DNA of 64,000 nt, from the NCBI RefSeq assembly GCF_014529535.1, contig NW_023503555.1:8432001-8496000 (forward strand), given 5' to 3'. This stretch comes from Bradysia coprophila. Lineage: Eukaryota; Arthropoda; Insecta; Diptera; Sciaridae. Numbering within the stretch: the first letter of the stretch is position 1; each line of letters opens with the position of its first letter. The position numbers were made by a program, and so were the translations under genes. Positions 1 to 11,769 of the stretch are shown here, in pieces. Under the pieces are notes generated by a model that saw nothing but the letters and a program-made list of their open reading frames with translations, did not search any database and was not told the origin of the DNA.

Positions 1-670
1 GGTCAAAAAACTCTCTGCTTAAACACTGTATTGTCAAATTTCACAGAAAAACAAAAGCGAAATTTGAATAGACTGTTATGATCAGAGCGAGGTAACCGAA
101 GACCAGTTTATTATAACTTGCCTTGGGGTACTTGTCATTTTTCTCTCTTTCATCATCTCTATAACTCTATACTCTATAACGTCTCCTTCGCGTGGCTACA
201 TACAGTAAGTTGTTCGTTCATAAAGAATGAAAAAAAGGAGTAATGCACATTGTTACCTTTGTTGCACGTCACTGACTTTTTTGATATTTTCCCATTTTAC
301 AATTAGATGTCGCTGCAAACAGTCAATATTATCAGACCGTTTGTGGAATATGCGGAATATGTGGTGATTTATGAAATTATTCAGGTCAACTACACATCAG
401 ATACTTAGAACATTCCAATGCGATGTGGAAAGATAGCCGAGGGCGAGTAATTTTGTAAAATTGTTAGGTATTTGGTCAGTGAGAAAAAAAAATTTTGAAA
501 TCAGAAACGGAGGCCGGATTCTGAGTTGACATCGTTGACATGAGTGGAGATGGATTCTGCGATTTGACACATTTGATTGTTTGACAGCTTCAGAACTTTC
601 CGGCATCTTTCTAAACCGTGTAAAAAAATTAAATTTTGTTTGCGATCTGTTTACATTTTACCATCCAATC
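1..670. other. 5' flank of ISWI
   Basis: No coding region, RNA gene or repeat is recognisable here. The interval lies directly upstream of the ISWI start codon and must hold its promoter and 5' UTR. I see no convincing TATA box close to the start, which would suit a broadly expressed housekeeping gene. Short open frames on both strands around 400-780 lack family features and are probably chance. Confidence 0.5.
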
Positions 671-3600
671 ATGTCGAAAGAAGACGACGAAAACTACGAA
701 CAAATCGACGTCAACGAAAATTCGGTGAGATTACACGGATTTGTTGCCCTTTTCGTGTCCATACGATCTGAGCGTCTATTTTAACAACATTTCAAACATT
801 TCGTATTTTCATCATAGAATGGATCATCGCTGGAAACGGGTTCGTCCAACGAAAAGGAAACGGATTTCGAAAGCAAAATCGAAACGGACCGTAGCAAACG
901 GTTCGACTACTTGCTGAAACAGACTGAAATTTTCACACATTTCATGACCAACTCGTCACCGAAGGGCACGCATAAGGGCAGAGCTGGACGACCGAAGAAA
1001 GCTAATAAAGACATAACGACATCGACAGATGTGGCTGAGTAAGTCGGATGGATATTGTTTCTTAAGATCTTGAGCTGGAAAAGGGGTTTGGTTCAGCACA
1101 TTTTTATGAGAATTGTAGATGGTGATCGGTGACTTTGTATGTATAAAAGCCTGTGCAGACATTGCGTTTTGGCGCTGTTTTGTTTGTTCAATGGGACCTG
1201 AACCTCAAATCCGAATTCGATTTGAAACAGGTTCGACTTGAATGAAATTGAAATACGACATCGGTTCAGTATGGGTCAGGCTCCATTTACAACCTTAACT
1301 GAGGCTAAACATCTAACTTTCACTACCTCAAATTCTGACCCAGATCAAGATCAGATTCATGTAAATCCGAACCGAAACAGGCTGACCTGTTGACCGTCCG
1401 GAGAATTGCTTTCCATAACCTGTTGACCAAAGATTCTAAATTCTAATTCTCTCTTCCGTCACTTTATTCCAACAGCCACCGTCACCGCAAAACCGAACAG
1501 GAAGAAGATGAAGAACTCTTGGCTGAAGAGAATTCCGGCGTGGCAAAATCATTGTTCCGCTTCGAGGAATCACCAAACTATATCAAAGGCGGTGAAATGA
1601 GAGACTACCAAATACGTGGCTTAAACTGGATGATTTCGCTGTACGAAAACGGAATCAACGGAATATTGGCTGACGAAATGGGTCTGGGGAAGACGCTGCA
1701 GACCATTTCGCTGCTGGGCTACCTGAAGAATTTCAAGTAAAATCATCCGACAACACGTTTGACTGAACCGGTGGGGAAATAATTTTTCCTTTTCTCTCCG
1801 AACAGAAACAATGCCGGACCGCACATAGTCATCGTACCGAAGTCAACGCTCCAGAATTGGTTAAACGAATTCGAGAAATGGTGTCCGTCAATAAAGGCAG
1901 TGTGCCTGATTGGGGACCAGGAAACGCGTAATCAATTCATCCGGGAAGTGCTGATGCCAGGCGATTGGGACGTATGCATCACATCGTACGAAATGTGCAT
2001 TCGAGAGAAGGCCGTTTTCAAGAAGTTCAACTGGCGCTACATGGTCATCGACGAGGCGCATCGCATCAAAAATGAAAAGTCAAAATTGTCGGAAATCTTA
2101 CGTGAATTCAAAACGGCGAATCGGCTACTGCTCACCGGCACACCGTTGCAAAATAATCTGCACGAGTTGTGGTCACTGTTGAACTTCCTGCTGCCGGATG
2201 TGTTCAATAGTTCCGACGATTTCGATTCTTGGTTCAATACGAACCAGTGCCTGGGCGATGACAGTTTGATCGTACGATTGCATGCCGTGTTGAAGCCGTT
2301 CTTGTTGCGACGATTGAAATCTGAGGTGGAGAAACGGCTGAAACCGAAAAAGGAGGTGAAAATTTTCGTCGGCCTATCGAAAATGCAACGCGAGTGGTAC
2401 ACGAAAATCCTGATGAAGGACATTGACATTGTGAACGGTGCCGGCAAGATGGAAAAAATGCGACTGCAAAACATCCTGGTGCAGCTGAGGAAATGCACCA
2501 ATCATCCGTATCTGTTCGATGGTGCAGAACCAGGACCGCCATACACCACCGACACACATTTAGTTAACAATTGCGGCAAATTGGTCATTTTGGACAAACT
2601 GCTGCCGAAGCTGCAAGAGCAAGGTTCCCGTGTGTTGATATTCAGTCAAATGACCCGCATGCTGGACATCTTGGAAGATTACTGTCTGTGGCGTCAATAT
2701 CACTACTGTCGTCTGGATGGTAAAACGCCGCACGAGGACCGGAACCGTCAGATCGCCGAATACAATGCCGAAAATAGCTCAAAGTTTGTTTTCATGTTAT
2801 CCACTCGGGCCGGTGGTTTGGGAATCAATTTGTACACGGCCGACGTGGTTATCATCTACGATTCCGATTGGAATCCACAAATGGATTTGCAGGCAATGGA
2901 TCGTGCCCATCGAATCGGTCAGAAGAAGCAGGTGCGAGTGTTTCGATTTATCACGGAAAATACTGTCGAAGAGAAGATTGTCGAACGGGCGGAAGTGAAA
3001 TTGCGACTGGACAAATTGGTCATACAGCAGGGCAAATTGGTCGACAACAAAACGGCCCAACTGAACAAAGATGAAATTTTGAATATGATCCGTTTCGGGG
3101 CCAATCATGTCTTTGCATCGAAGGACTCGGGTAAGTGAAAAGTTTGTCTTGGGTGGGGTAGCATCTACTGACTGTGCTGAACCCCAAACAGTAGACTCAC
3201 CAGCACAACCATTTTTTCAGATATAACCGAAGCGGACATTGACACCATCCTGCAAAGAGGCGAAGAAAAGACATTGGAGCAACAGCAAAAACTGGAGGAA
3301 CTCGGTGAAAGTTCGTTGCGAAACTTTACCGTCGACGCTCCGCAAAAGCCATCCGTGTACCAGTTTGAGGGTGAAGATTATCGCGAGAAGCAAAAGGTCA
3401 ACCTGGGCAACTGGATCGAACCGCCGAAACGGGAACGGAAAGCCAACTATGCTGTCGACGCATATTTCCGCGAAGCGTTGCGAGTCTCCGAACCGAAGGC
3501 ACCAAAGGTAAGTTAAATCGTACCACCATTCGGATGTATCCATTTCAGTGTGTTCTAAGAAACAATTCCAGGCACCGAGACCACCGAAACAGTCGATTGT

Positions 3601-4626
3601 GCAAGACTTTCAATTTTTCCCGCCCAGACTGTTTGAGTTGCTCGACCAGGAGATTTACTACTATCGCAAAACGTTGAACTACAAAGTGCCAAAGAATCCG
3701 GAATTGGGCAGTGAGGCGACAAAAATTCAGCGAGAAGAGCAGAGGAAAATTGATGATGCTGAACCGTTGTCTCATGACGAGATCATTGAGAAGGAATCGT
3801 TGTTGGTGCAAGGTAAGAATCACTTTACTGACTGAGACTAACTGTGAGCGAAATTCAAATGGATCAATCGGCAGGATTTAACAATTGGACGAAACGAGAC
3901 TTCAATCAGTTCATAAAGGCCAACGAGAAGTTCGGCCGTGACGATATCGAACACATTGCAAAAGAGGTGGAAGGAAAGTCACCCGAAGAGGTGATGGAAT
4001 ACAGTGCAGTATTTTGGGAACGGTGCCATGAATTGCAAGATGTTGAACGAATTATGGCGCAAATTGAACGAGGCGAGGCAAAAATTCAACGACGTTCGTC
4101 CATCAAAAGGGCTTTGGATGGAAAGGTGAGTTAGCGTTTGACTGGCGCTGGTCGTTGATCGGGAAAGTTTCAATGAAATTTTTGACGTCATTCTCAGATG
4201 TCCAGATACCGTGCACCATTCCATCAGCTGCGAATAACATACGGCAACAACAAGGGCAAAAACTACACCGAAGAAGAAGATCGTTTCCTCGTCTGTGTCT
4301 TGCACAAACTCGGCTTCGACAAAGAAAACGTCTACGAAGAACTCCGATCGGCCGTTCGATATGCACCGCAATTCCGTTTCGATTGGTTCCTGAAATCGCG
4401 CACTGCATTAGAACTGCAACGGCGCTGCAACACACTGATCACATTAATTGAGCGCGAGAACCAGGAAATGGAGGAGAAGGATCGATTGGATAAGAAGAAG
4501 AAAACACCGAAGGCCAGTTCAGTTGGTGTGCTCACCAATTCTACGCAGCAAAAGTCGAATCAGAAGCGAAAATCGGATGCCGTAGCCGTGGACAGTAAGG
4601 CCAAGAAGAGAAAAAAGAATTTTTAA
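671..4626 (+). CDS. Iswi: ISWI chromatin-remodeling ATPase, eight exons
   Basis: This is the catalytic subunit of imitation-switch nucleosome-sliding complexes (NURF, ACF, CHRAC in flies), acting in the nucleus. Exons with GT-AG borders and continuous phase: 671-724, 818-1038, 1476-1736, 1806-3130, 3221-3507, 3572-3812, 3875-4125, 4198-4626. They sum to 1,022 codons plus stop, close to the roughly 1,027 residues of Drosophila ISWI. Visible in order: an acidic N-terminus and the [15 protein letters not shown] segment typical of ISWI; Walker A DEMGLGKT (about residues 158-165); DEAH box (261-264); helicase C-terminal lobe with [15 protein letters not shown] (from about 458) and [11 protein letters not shown] followed by DRAHRIGQ (from about 511); the HAND region in exons 5-6; SANT in exon 7 (FNNWTKRDF); SLIDE in exon 8, ending in a lysine-rich tail. 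Introns are 62-93 nt except intron 2 (437 nt). The start at 671 is the first ATG in frame with exon 2. The gene appears intact. Confidence 0.97.
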
Positions 4627-4942
4627 AGTTTTTGATCGATTGCGCGCGTGGTGAATATAAATAATTGGTTTAGTGATTGCCACTCGTAGAATGAGAGTTG
4701 AAGCACAACCAGCTCCTGTCTCACCTTGTTTTAAATGTGTGATTTCCATTCTACAGAACGTGGAAAGGAAATTTGAATTCGGTTTTTTTTCCGAAGATTT
4801 CCCGTTGGAGTTGCGTTTCCATCGAAATTTTTTTTTATTTATTTTATTCAATTGGAAGATCGGCTGATCGATTCTTTTTTTTTACTCAAAAGAACATGTT
4901 CCGACTGTCATGAAATATACAAAGGTGAAGTAAGTTTTTAGA

Positions 4943-4948
4943 AATAAA
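4943..4948 (+). terminator. Iswi: Candidate poly(A) signal of ISWI
   Basis: A canonical AATAAA lies about 317 nt after the ISWI stop codon. A second AATAAA follows near 5064. No closer canonical hexamer is present, only AT-rich variants near 4657. Which one is used cannot be decided from sequence. Confidence 0.45.
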
Positions 4949-5130
4949 AAAGAAAATTTTTGACTTTTAACACTGCCGCTAATTCGCATCTTCATCGTCT
5001 GCGAGAAGTCAGCTAGGTGAGAATGTCGATCAATTCGAAAAGATGGGCTCCGCCAAACAAGAAATAAAAGAAAATTTCTGCGTTGACTCACATTCCATTC
5101 AAAATCAACGGTGGCTGTCTAACGACCTTT

Positions 5131-5496
5131 TCATTCCTTTCGCGCTGTGCCGTTACCCAAAGCCCTATGATGGTAAATAATGGTTTGCAGGGAAGAACTA
5201 CCGAAAGGTGTATTTTCAACGGAAAACTGAGCGGCACAATCAAGCTTGCACGATTGAACCATACGTCGAGGCCTGCAATGGTTTGTGTGTATTGTGTCTC
5301 CAGAAGGAAGAAACGAAATATGACCGGATGGTTGGTCATACTCCACAATTTTGTCAATCTCATTTCTTTGTTTGATATTCTGCAGACACAGTACACACTT
5401 ACAATTGCTGGACTCGACATATGGTTTAATTGGGCAACGTCGGTTGCACCTTTCATTATAGACGACCAAACAAGATCCATTGTCCGAACTATAGCA
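5131..5496 (-). pseudogene. Cysteine-rich coding fragment, minus copy
   Basis: The minus-strand frame reads down to a stop at about 5131 and contains the motif VVYNERCNRRCPIKPYVESS followed by NCKCVLCLQN. It matches the plus-strand fragment at 5191-5375 at protein and nucleotide level in inverted orientation. The frame has no ATG and is closed upstream by an in-frame TGA near 5497, so an intron boundary or decay must be assumed. Six cysteines in about 35 residues suggest a small disulfide-rich extracellular domain. Function is unknown. Confidence 0.3.
5191..5375 (+). pseudogene. Cysteine-rich coding fragment, plus copy
   Basis: The plus-strand frame from 5191 to a stop at 5373-5375 encodes a cysteine-rich stretch including CTIEPYVEACNGLCVLCLQK. 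A related stretch, CPIKPYVESSNCKCVLCLQN, is encoded on the opposite strand about 100-250 bp away, so the two are inverted paralogs. A possible splice acceptor (ttgcag) precedes 5191. No start codon, signal peptide or complete gene model is evident, so this is probably a decayed exon. The domain family was not recognised. Confidence 0.3.
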
Positions 5497-5734
5497 TATG
5501 GCACATCAAGCCCATTGTCATCAGCTAGACTGAGGCTGGTCTCTGAAAACGCTTAAATTCCTAGCTGAGTTTTGTATACCTTCTACTCTAATGGGGTAGT
5601 TCTTAGGTAAGTGTTTGACGTTGAACGAGCACTTGTAGAACGTAAGTTTGAATTTACAAATCTGTGCAGTCTTCTGCTTCATTCGAAACTACCAACTAGT
5701 CCACCATAACGCATGCATCCCGTACCATAAACAA

Positions 5735-5945
5735 TCGAAGCTCAACGAGGGAAGAAAAGTTGGAAATCGTATTTCTAGGGTGTTCTTCATAACGCTCTGG
5801 CCACAAGTCACTCGAAATTTCCAACTTTTTTCCCGAGTTAAACCCAACGTTTTTCACAACAAAGGCTTCCGAAGTTTCCGCTGAGGGGAGAAAATGACCA
5901 TTTTCTCGCCTGTGTTGTGAAAAGTTTTTTTGCTACATTGTACGT
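5735..5945 (-). repeat. Dispersed repeat family, copy 1
   Basis: The segment carries conserved blocks (TTGGAAATnnnATTT, CTCTGGCCACA, TTTTTCACAACAAA, GAAAATGACCATTTTCTC) that recur in the opposite orientation at 15885-16160 and, partially, at 19180-19330 with its duplicate near 36150. It has no coding content. It looks like a non-autonomous interspersed element of roughly 200 bp, and its ends are not clearly defined. Confidence 0.5.
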
Positions 5946-7665
5946 CCGCATAAATGGATATTATGTAGGAACTACACTGTCTGCAGTGTTTCGATTGCTT
6001 ACTATGCAAACAGTGTGTGTTTTGGCATCAGTTGGCTTCGTTGAATTGTTGCTATATTACAGTTGACGTCAGTGAAATTAAGACATGGATTTTTGTCATC
6101 TGGTCCACTCATACAAACAAAAAAGTGCCTGTGCACGCACGCACGTAGTAGTGACAAACCCGACGAGAAAATTGCTCGGGAAAGTCATGGTTCAGAGCTC
6201 ACTGTACAAAAATACTCGTAAAAGTCAAAGTCACTGACTCAGCTTGAATCTCGGCTTCACACAAAGTCACAAAGGGAGAAACCGTTGAACGAGGTATGAG
6301 CAGTTTTGTTTGTATGAGTGGGACAGAGTTGAAATTCATGTCGAAATTTCACTGACGTTTCCTGCAAAATGTAAAAACTTTGAAGAAACTTTGAAACTGT
6401 CATTCGTGGGTAATAATCCAAAGACCTGAACAACAGCCAGTCCGAAATTGATCAACAGTTTTCCTTGCAGCTCGAAATATCGTGCTTAAATGAGTAACTC
6501 GACTTGAACCTGCACTTTTCTACCGATTTTTCAGGCAGCTTATCAACTTCACTTACAGGGCAGATATCTGAGTGATTGCTGCAATCCGGTTCCATTGTGT
6601 TCAGGTCGGGTGAAAACCTTTTGTAACCGGCTTAGGCTTATTCATGCCAAATTCAGGTCATGCAAAATTAGCTATTCTTTCATAAATTGATGTGTACCGC
6701 ACATCCGTTTCATGTATGGGCAACTCCAGTTGTGACTATATTGAAACTGAAATCTCAATAAACAGGTCAACTTCATGTTTAACGGTTAAACTTTAACCCG
6801 ACATGTCAGACCGAAGTTAACATGTTTGAAGATTAAACCTTGACACGTTCATTCCTGTAGTACAAGATACGTCTGTGAGGTGAGGTAGTTAATTTTGCAT
6901 GACCTGAATTCGTCTTGTTCCGAGCTATCGCAATGTCAGATGAGAGGTTTACAATCAACGAATATTTTCCACATCAAGAACAACGGTTCGACAGAACTCC
7001 AAAAGACAAAAATCAACTCCCTCCAAGAACAGGCAAAGGAACAGATTTTAATAACTTTCAATTGACCACTTATTTTGCATGGAACGTCCGTAAGACAATG
7101 GCTAATATCAACATAAAAAACTGAATTTACAGGAGAATTTTCGAATACTGCATCGTGGAGGCCTCTTACTTAAATTCTGTTCTTTTGCCTCTTCTTGGAA
7201 TGCGTTGCAAAAAACCAATCCATGCATTCATTGTCAAAGAGGTTCGTTTAATCGTTCCCAAAAAAAATTTACAAAAATGCTTTAAGAAGCGGTTACTCAA
7301 CAACGACCACAAAAATAAGCCATGCGCTCAGACTAGTATTCTCCTATTTAACAGCAACATTTATGATAAAACTAATGAAGTAATAGATTTTGATATGATT
7401 TGACGATACTTTTACCGAAAGAAGTACCAGATTTCATGATTATAATGAGACATTGCGATTATCCGCGTTTGTGAAAGGTTAGGCGGTTTGTAAAAACAAT
7501 TTATAAAATGAAGTTAGTGCTCGGCTAGCGGTTCGGCTGAGCGACCATTGTTAATTATAAGCTTTGATAATCCTCCGTAAAATGAGAAGTTTTTTTCGTC
7601 GCCTTTTCTGTGATATCTCTGGTAGAGCATGAAGCGTAATCTTTCTCGATGAGCCTTGATGACGA
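5946..7665. other. Intergenic, nothing recognised
   Basis: No conserved gene, RNA or clear repeat is seen. A 63-codon ATG frame starting at 6933 and an 80-codon frame at 7155-7403 are open but have no recognisable family, signal peptide or conserved neighbour, and are treated as chance. Confidence 0.4.
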
Positions 7666-7960
7666 TTAATAAATATTCGAAAAGCTTAAAAGGGCAAGCA
7701 AGACCACTAGCAGCCACTCAACACTGAACACCTTTTCCGCAGAATTTGAATCGTTGTAACAACCAACACCATCGACATTCTGCCCATCAATACTATTCCC
7801 GTCTAGAACATTACTTCCTGGCATCTTGGTCGATATTTCTCGTGCGTCCAATTGTTTTAGAAATTCGGCCAAATAACCGCAGCTGAAAGTGTTGTTATTA
7901 ATCGACAAGTATCGTAGGACGGGCAATTTAATGCGATCGAAATTATCCAAACGTTCGATA
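7666..7960 (-). CDS. Last exon of a leucine-rich-repeat surface protein
   Basis: The minus-strand frame ends at a TAA at 7666-7668 and is open to about 7960, where the satellite begins. It encodes LPVLRYLSINNNTFSCGYL, a terminal leucine-rich repeat with its C-cap cysteine, then a polar, Asn/Asp-rich spacer, and ends in a hydrophobic segment (VEWLLVVLLALLSFSNIY). A hydrophobic tail at the very C-terminus suggests a GPI-anchor signal or a single membrane anchor, so the product is probably displayed at the cell surface. The rest of the LRR domain should lie further upstream (higher coordinates). Nothing recognisable as LRR is found beyond the 3.8-kb satellite up to about 12.5 kb, so the gene is either interrupted by the satellite with distant exons or is a truncated remnant. 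Confidence 0.55.
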
Positions 7961-7964
7961 CATT

Positions 7965-10900
7965 TTTGCGATATATGCGATATATGCGAGTATGAACTGG
8001 CCTTAAGGCCAGTTCATACTCGCATACATTTTTGCGATATATGCGAGTATGAACTGGCCTTAAGGCCAGTTCATACTCGCATACATTTTTGCGATATATG
8101 CGAGTATGAACTGGCCTTAAGGCCAGTTCATACTCGCATACATTTTTGCGATATATGCGAGTATGAACTGGCCTTAAGGCCAGTTCATACTCGCATACAT
8201 TTTTGCGATATATGCGAGTATGAACTGGCCTTAAGGCCAGTTCATACTCGCATACATTTTTGCGATATATGCGAGTATGAACTGGCCTTAAGGCCAGTTC
8301 ATACTCGCATACATTTTTGCGATATATGCGAGTATGAACTGGCCTTAAGGCCAGTTCATACTCGCATACATTTTTGCGATATATGCGAGTATGAACTGGC
8401 CTTAAGGCCAGTTCATACTCGCATACATTTTTGCGATATATGCGACCATGAACTGGCCTTAAGGCCAGTTCATACTCGCATACATTTTTGCGATATATGC
8501 GACCATGAACTGGCCTTAAGGCCAGTTCATACTCGCATACATTTTTGCGATATATGCGACCATGAACTGGCCTTAAGGCCAGTTCATACTCGCATACATT
8601 TTTGCGATATATGCGACCATGAACTGGCCTTAAGGCCAGTTCATACTCGCATACATTTTTGCGATATATGCGACCATGAACTGGCCTTAAGGCCAGTTCA
8701 TACTCGCATACATTTTTGCGATATATGCGACCATGAACTGGCCTTAAGGCCAGTTCATACTCGCATACATTTTTGCGATATATGCGACCATGAACTGGCC
8801 TTAAGGCCAGTTCATACTCGCATACATTTTTGCGATATATGCGACCATGAACTGGCCTTAAGGCCAGTTCATACTCGCATACATTTTTGCGATATATGCG
8901 ACCATGAACTGGCCTTAAGGCCAGTTCATACTCGCATACATTTTTGCGATATATGCGACCATGAACTGGCCTTAAGGCCAGTTCATACTCGCATACATTT
9001 TTGCGATATATGCGACCATGAACTGGCCTTAAGGCCAGTTCATACTCGCATACATTTTTGCGATATATGCGACCATGAACTGGCCTTAAGGCCAGTTCAT
9101 ACTCGCATACATTTTTGCGATATATGCGACCATGAACTGGCCTTAAGGCCAGTTCATACTCGCATACATTTTTGCGATATATGCGACCATGAACTGGCCT
9201 TAAGGCCAGTTCATACTCGCATACATTTTTGCGATATATGCGACCATGAACTGGCCTTAAGGCCAGTTCATACTCGCATACATTTTTGCGATATATGCGA
9301 CCATGAACTGGCCTTAAGGCCAGTTCATACTCGCATACATTTTTGCGATATATGCGACCATGAACTGGCCTTAAGGCCAGTTCATACTCGCATACATTTT
9401 TGCGATATATGCGACCATGAACTGGCCTTAAGGCCAGTTCATACTCGCATACATTTTTGCGATATATGCGACCATGAACTGGCCTTAAGGCCAGTTCATA
9501 CTCGCATACATTTTTGCGATATATGCGACCATGAACTGGCCTTAAGGCCAGTTCATACTCGCATACATTTTTGCGATATATGCGACCATGAACTGGCCTT
9601 AAGGCCAGTTCATACTCGCATACATTTTTGCGATATATGCGACCATGAACTGGCCTTAAGGCCAGTTCATACTCGCATACATTTTTGCGATATATGCGAC
9701 CATGAACTGGCCTTAAGGCCAGTTCATACTCGCATACATTTTTGCGATATATGCGACCATGAACTGGCCTTAAGGCCAGTTCATACTCGCATACATTTTT
9801 GCGATATATGCGACCATGAACTGGCCTTAAGGCCAGTTCATACTCGCATACATTTTTGCGATATATGCGACCATGAACTGGCCTTAAGGCCAGTTCATAC
9901 TCGCATACATTTTTGCGATATATGCGACCATGAACTGGCCTTAAGGCCAGTTCATACTCGCATACATTTTTGCGATATATGCGACCATGAACTGGCCTTA
10001 AGGCCAGTTCATACTCGCATACATTTTTGCGATATATGCGACCATGAACTGGCCTTAAGGCCAGTTCATACTCGCATACATTTTTGCGATATATGCGACC
10101 ATGAACTGGCCTTAAGGCCAGTTCATACTCGCATACATTTTTGCGATATATGCGACCATGAACTGGCCTTAAGGCCAGTTCATACTCGCATACATTTTTG
10201 CGATATATGCGACCATGAACTGGCCTTAAGGCCAGTTCATACTCGCATACATTTTTGCGATATATGCGACCATGAACTGGCCTTAAGGCCAGTTCATACT
10301 CGCATACATTTTTGCGATATATGCGACCATGAACTGGCCTTAAGGCCAGTTCATACTCGCATACATTTTTGCGATATATGCGACCATGAACTGGCCTTAA
10401 GGCCAGTTCATACTCGCATACATTTTTGCGATATATGCGACCATGAACTGGCCTTAAGGCCAGTTCATACTCGCATACATTTTTGCGATATATGCGACCA
10501 TGAACTGGCCTTAAGGCCAGTTCATACTCGCATACATTTTTGCGATATATGCGACCATGAACTGGCCTTAAGGCCAGTTCATACTCGCATACATTTTTGC
10601 GATATATGCGACCATGAACTGGCCTTAAGGCCAGTTCATACTCGCATACATTTTTGCGATATATGCGACCATGAACTGGCCTTAAGGCCAGTTCATACTC
10701 GCATACATTTTTGCGATATATGCGACCATGAACTGGCCTTAAGGCCAGTTCATACTCGCATACATTTTTGCGATATATGCGACCATGAACTGGCCTTAAG
10801 GCCAGTTCATACTCGCATACATTTTTGCGATATATGCGACCATGAACTGGCCTTAAGGCCAGTTCATACTCGCATACATTTTTGCGATATATGCGACCAT

Positions 10901-11769
10901 GAACTGGCCTTAAGGCCAGTTCATACTCGCATACATTTTTGCGATATATGCGACCATGAACTGGCCTTAAGGCCAGTTCATACTCGCATACATTTTTGCG
11001 ATATATGCGACCATGAACTGGCCTTAAGGCCAGTTCATACTCGCATACATTTTTGCGATATATGCGACCATGAACTGGCCTTAAGGCCAGTTCATACTCG
11101 CATACATTTTTGCGATATATGCGACCATGAACTGGCCTTAAGGCCAGTTCATACTCGCATACATTTTTGCGATATATGCGACCATGAACTGGCCTTAAGG
11201 CCAGTTCATACTCGCATACATTTTTGCGATATATGCGACCATGAACTGGCCTTAAGGCCAGTTCATACTCGCATACATTTTTGCGATATATGCGACCATG
11301 AACTGGCCTTAAGGCCAGTTCATACTCGCATACATTTTTGCGATATATGCGACCATGAACTGGCCTTAAGGCCAGTTCATACTCGCATACATTTTTGCGA
11401 TATATGCGACCATGAACTGGCCTTAAGGCCAGTTCATACTCGCATACATTTTTGCGATATATGCGACCATGAACTGGCCTTAAGGCCAGTTCATACTCGC
11501 ATACATTTTTGCGATATATGCGACCATGAACTGGCCTTAAGGCCAGTTCATACTCGCATACATTTTTGCGATATATGCGACCATGAACTGGCCTTAAGGC
11601 CAGTTCATACTCGCATACATTTTTGCGATATATGCGACCATGAACTGGCCTTAAGGCCAGTTCATACTCGCATACATTTTTGCGATATATGCGACCATGA
11701 ACTGGCCTTAAGGCCAGTTCATACTCGCATACATTTTTGCGATATATGCGACCATGAACTGGCCTTAAA
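7965..11769. repeat. 57-bp palindromic satellite, 67 copies
   Basis: The 57-bp unit is repeated head-to-tail; the palindrome centres (ggccTTAAggcc) run from 8001 to 11763, which is exactly 66 periods, giving 66 full units and a final half. Each unit is built on a palindrome with arm TGAACTGGCCTT. In the first eight units (to about 8435) the palindrome is perfect over 44 bp (outer arm TATGCGAGTA). In all later units two bases of the left arm differ (GACCAT for GAGTAT). Units are otherwise essentially identical, implying recent expansion or homogenisation. Because 57 is a multiple of three, a long stop-free frame runs through the array; it is not considered a gene. Confidence 0.95.

Noticed and set aside
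5083-5556. A 157-codon plus-strand frame as a gene
   Set aside because: It has no good start, overlaps inverted cysteine-rich fragments in other frames, and its peptide echoes on the opposite strand, which is an effect of the inverted repeat.
6933-7124. A 63-codon ATG frame as a small gene
   Set aside because: No signal peptide, family motif or conserved copy was found; length is within chance expectation.
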